Below are positions 63,999 through 64,000 of a stretch of 64,000 bases of DNA, piece after piece. Source of the stretch: Clostridia bacterium (GTDB lineage Bacteria; Bacillota; Clostridia; Oscillospirales; Acutalibacteraceae); NCBI GenBank assembly GCA_017502085.1, contig JAFVVQ010000052.1, positions 45,361-109,360 on the forward strand. The letters are read 5' to 3'. Within the stretch, counting starts at the first letter, position 1; each line of letters begins with the position of its first letter. Below the pieces are notes generated by a model. The model worked only from the letters and a program-made list of their open reading frames with translations, searched no databases and was not told the origin of the DNA. The position numbers and the translations under genes were made by a program.

Positions 63999-64000
63999 TA

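Overview
The window is a dense, almost entirely chromosomal core region of an endospore-forming, low-to-moderate GC Gram-positive bacterium of the class Clostridia. It looks most like the Oscillospiraceae/Ruminococcaceae. The supporting evidence is a Firmicutes-type LexA box at recA, a T-box leader, spore genes (CotF-type coat proteins, spoIIM, sigK, dpaA/dpaB, a cwlD-like amidase), hprK, whiA, a zinc-type L28, and strong GGAGG ribosome binding sites. I see no prophage, insertion sequence, CRISPR array, rRNA or tRNA gene.

Layout. 1-2.8 kb (minus): start of tex, a DnaI/DnaC-type helicase loader, a DnaD-domain protein, rpmB. 2.9-6.6 kb (plus): SOS-controlled recA-recX-rimO-pgsA. 6.6-9.0 kb: cysteine T-box, then cysE-cysS. 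9.0-11.1 kb: rpsB-tsf behind a strong promoter and a structured leader. 11.1-11.7 kb: two small spore coat genes. 11.7-22.5 kb: hprK, ROK glucokinase, murB, whiA, dnaE, pfkA, pcrA. 22.6-24.2 kb: spoIIM and a Xer recombinase, convergent and overlapping. 24.3-32.4 kb (minus): a GME-fold-like protein, radA, cwlD-like amidase, ruvX, a class A PBP, a tail-anchored phosphoesterase and a TIM-barrel isomerase. 32.5-33.5 kb: intact sigK and secG. 33.7-38.1 kb: a two-subunit type IIA topoisomerase of topo IV type. 38.1-43.9 kb: operon tmk - GNAT - DJ-1 - fthC - mltG - U32 protease/tRNA hydroxylase - small membrane protein. 43.8-47.6 kb: copper ATPase and dipicolinate synthase. 47.7-52.2 kb (plus): murC and a GH2 beta-galactosidase 4 bases apart. 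52.2-56.9 kb (minus): DUF4434-type secreted glycosidase-like protein, ferredoxin-thioredoxin-reductase-like small protein, GDPD, tsaE, tsaB, rpiB, upp. 57-62.4 kb: a sugar isomerase, a second GDPD, a GPH sugar symporter, a secreted phosphatase and a secreted CHAP protein. 62.7-64 kb: a membrane M28 peptidase.

How the parts work together. The left half is replication/repair, translation and central sugar metabolism, with visible control elements (SOS box, T-box, S2 leader candidate). Sporulation functions are scattered through the window. The right part (49-62 kb) has an accessory carbohydrate/phosphodiester flavour. I did not find a convincing new multi-gene system. The observations most worth checking are insertions in EF-Ts and PcrA, a perfect hairpin inside pcrA, a stand-alone FTR-like protein, a GME-fold-like neighbour of radA, a rapZ/yvcK-less hprK-murB-whiA cluster, and a possible small RNA at 62.5 kb. 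Gene coordinates include the stop codon. Promoters and terminators were read by eye, without computation.
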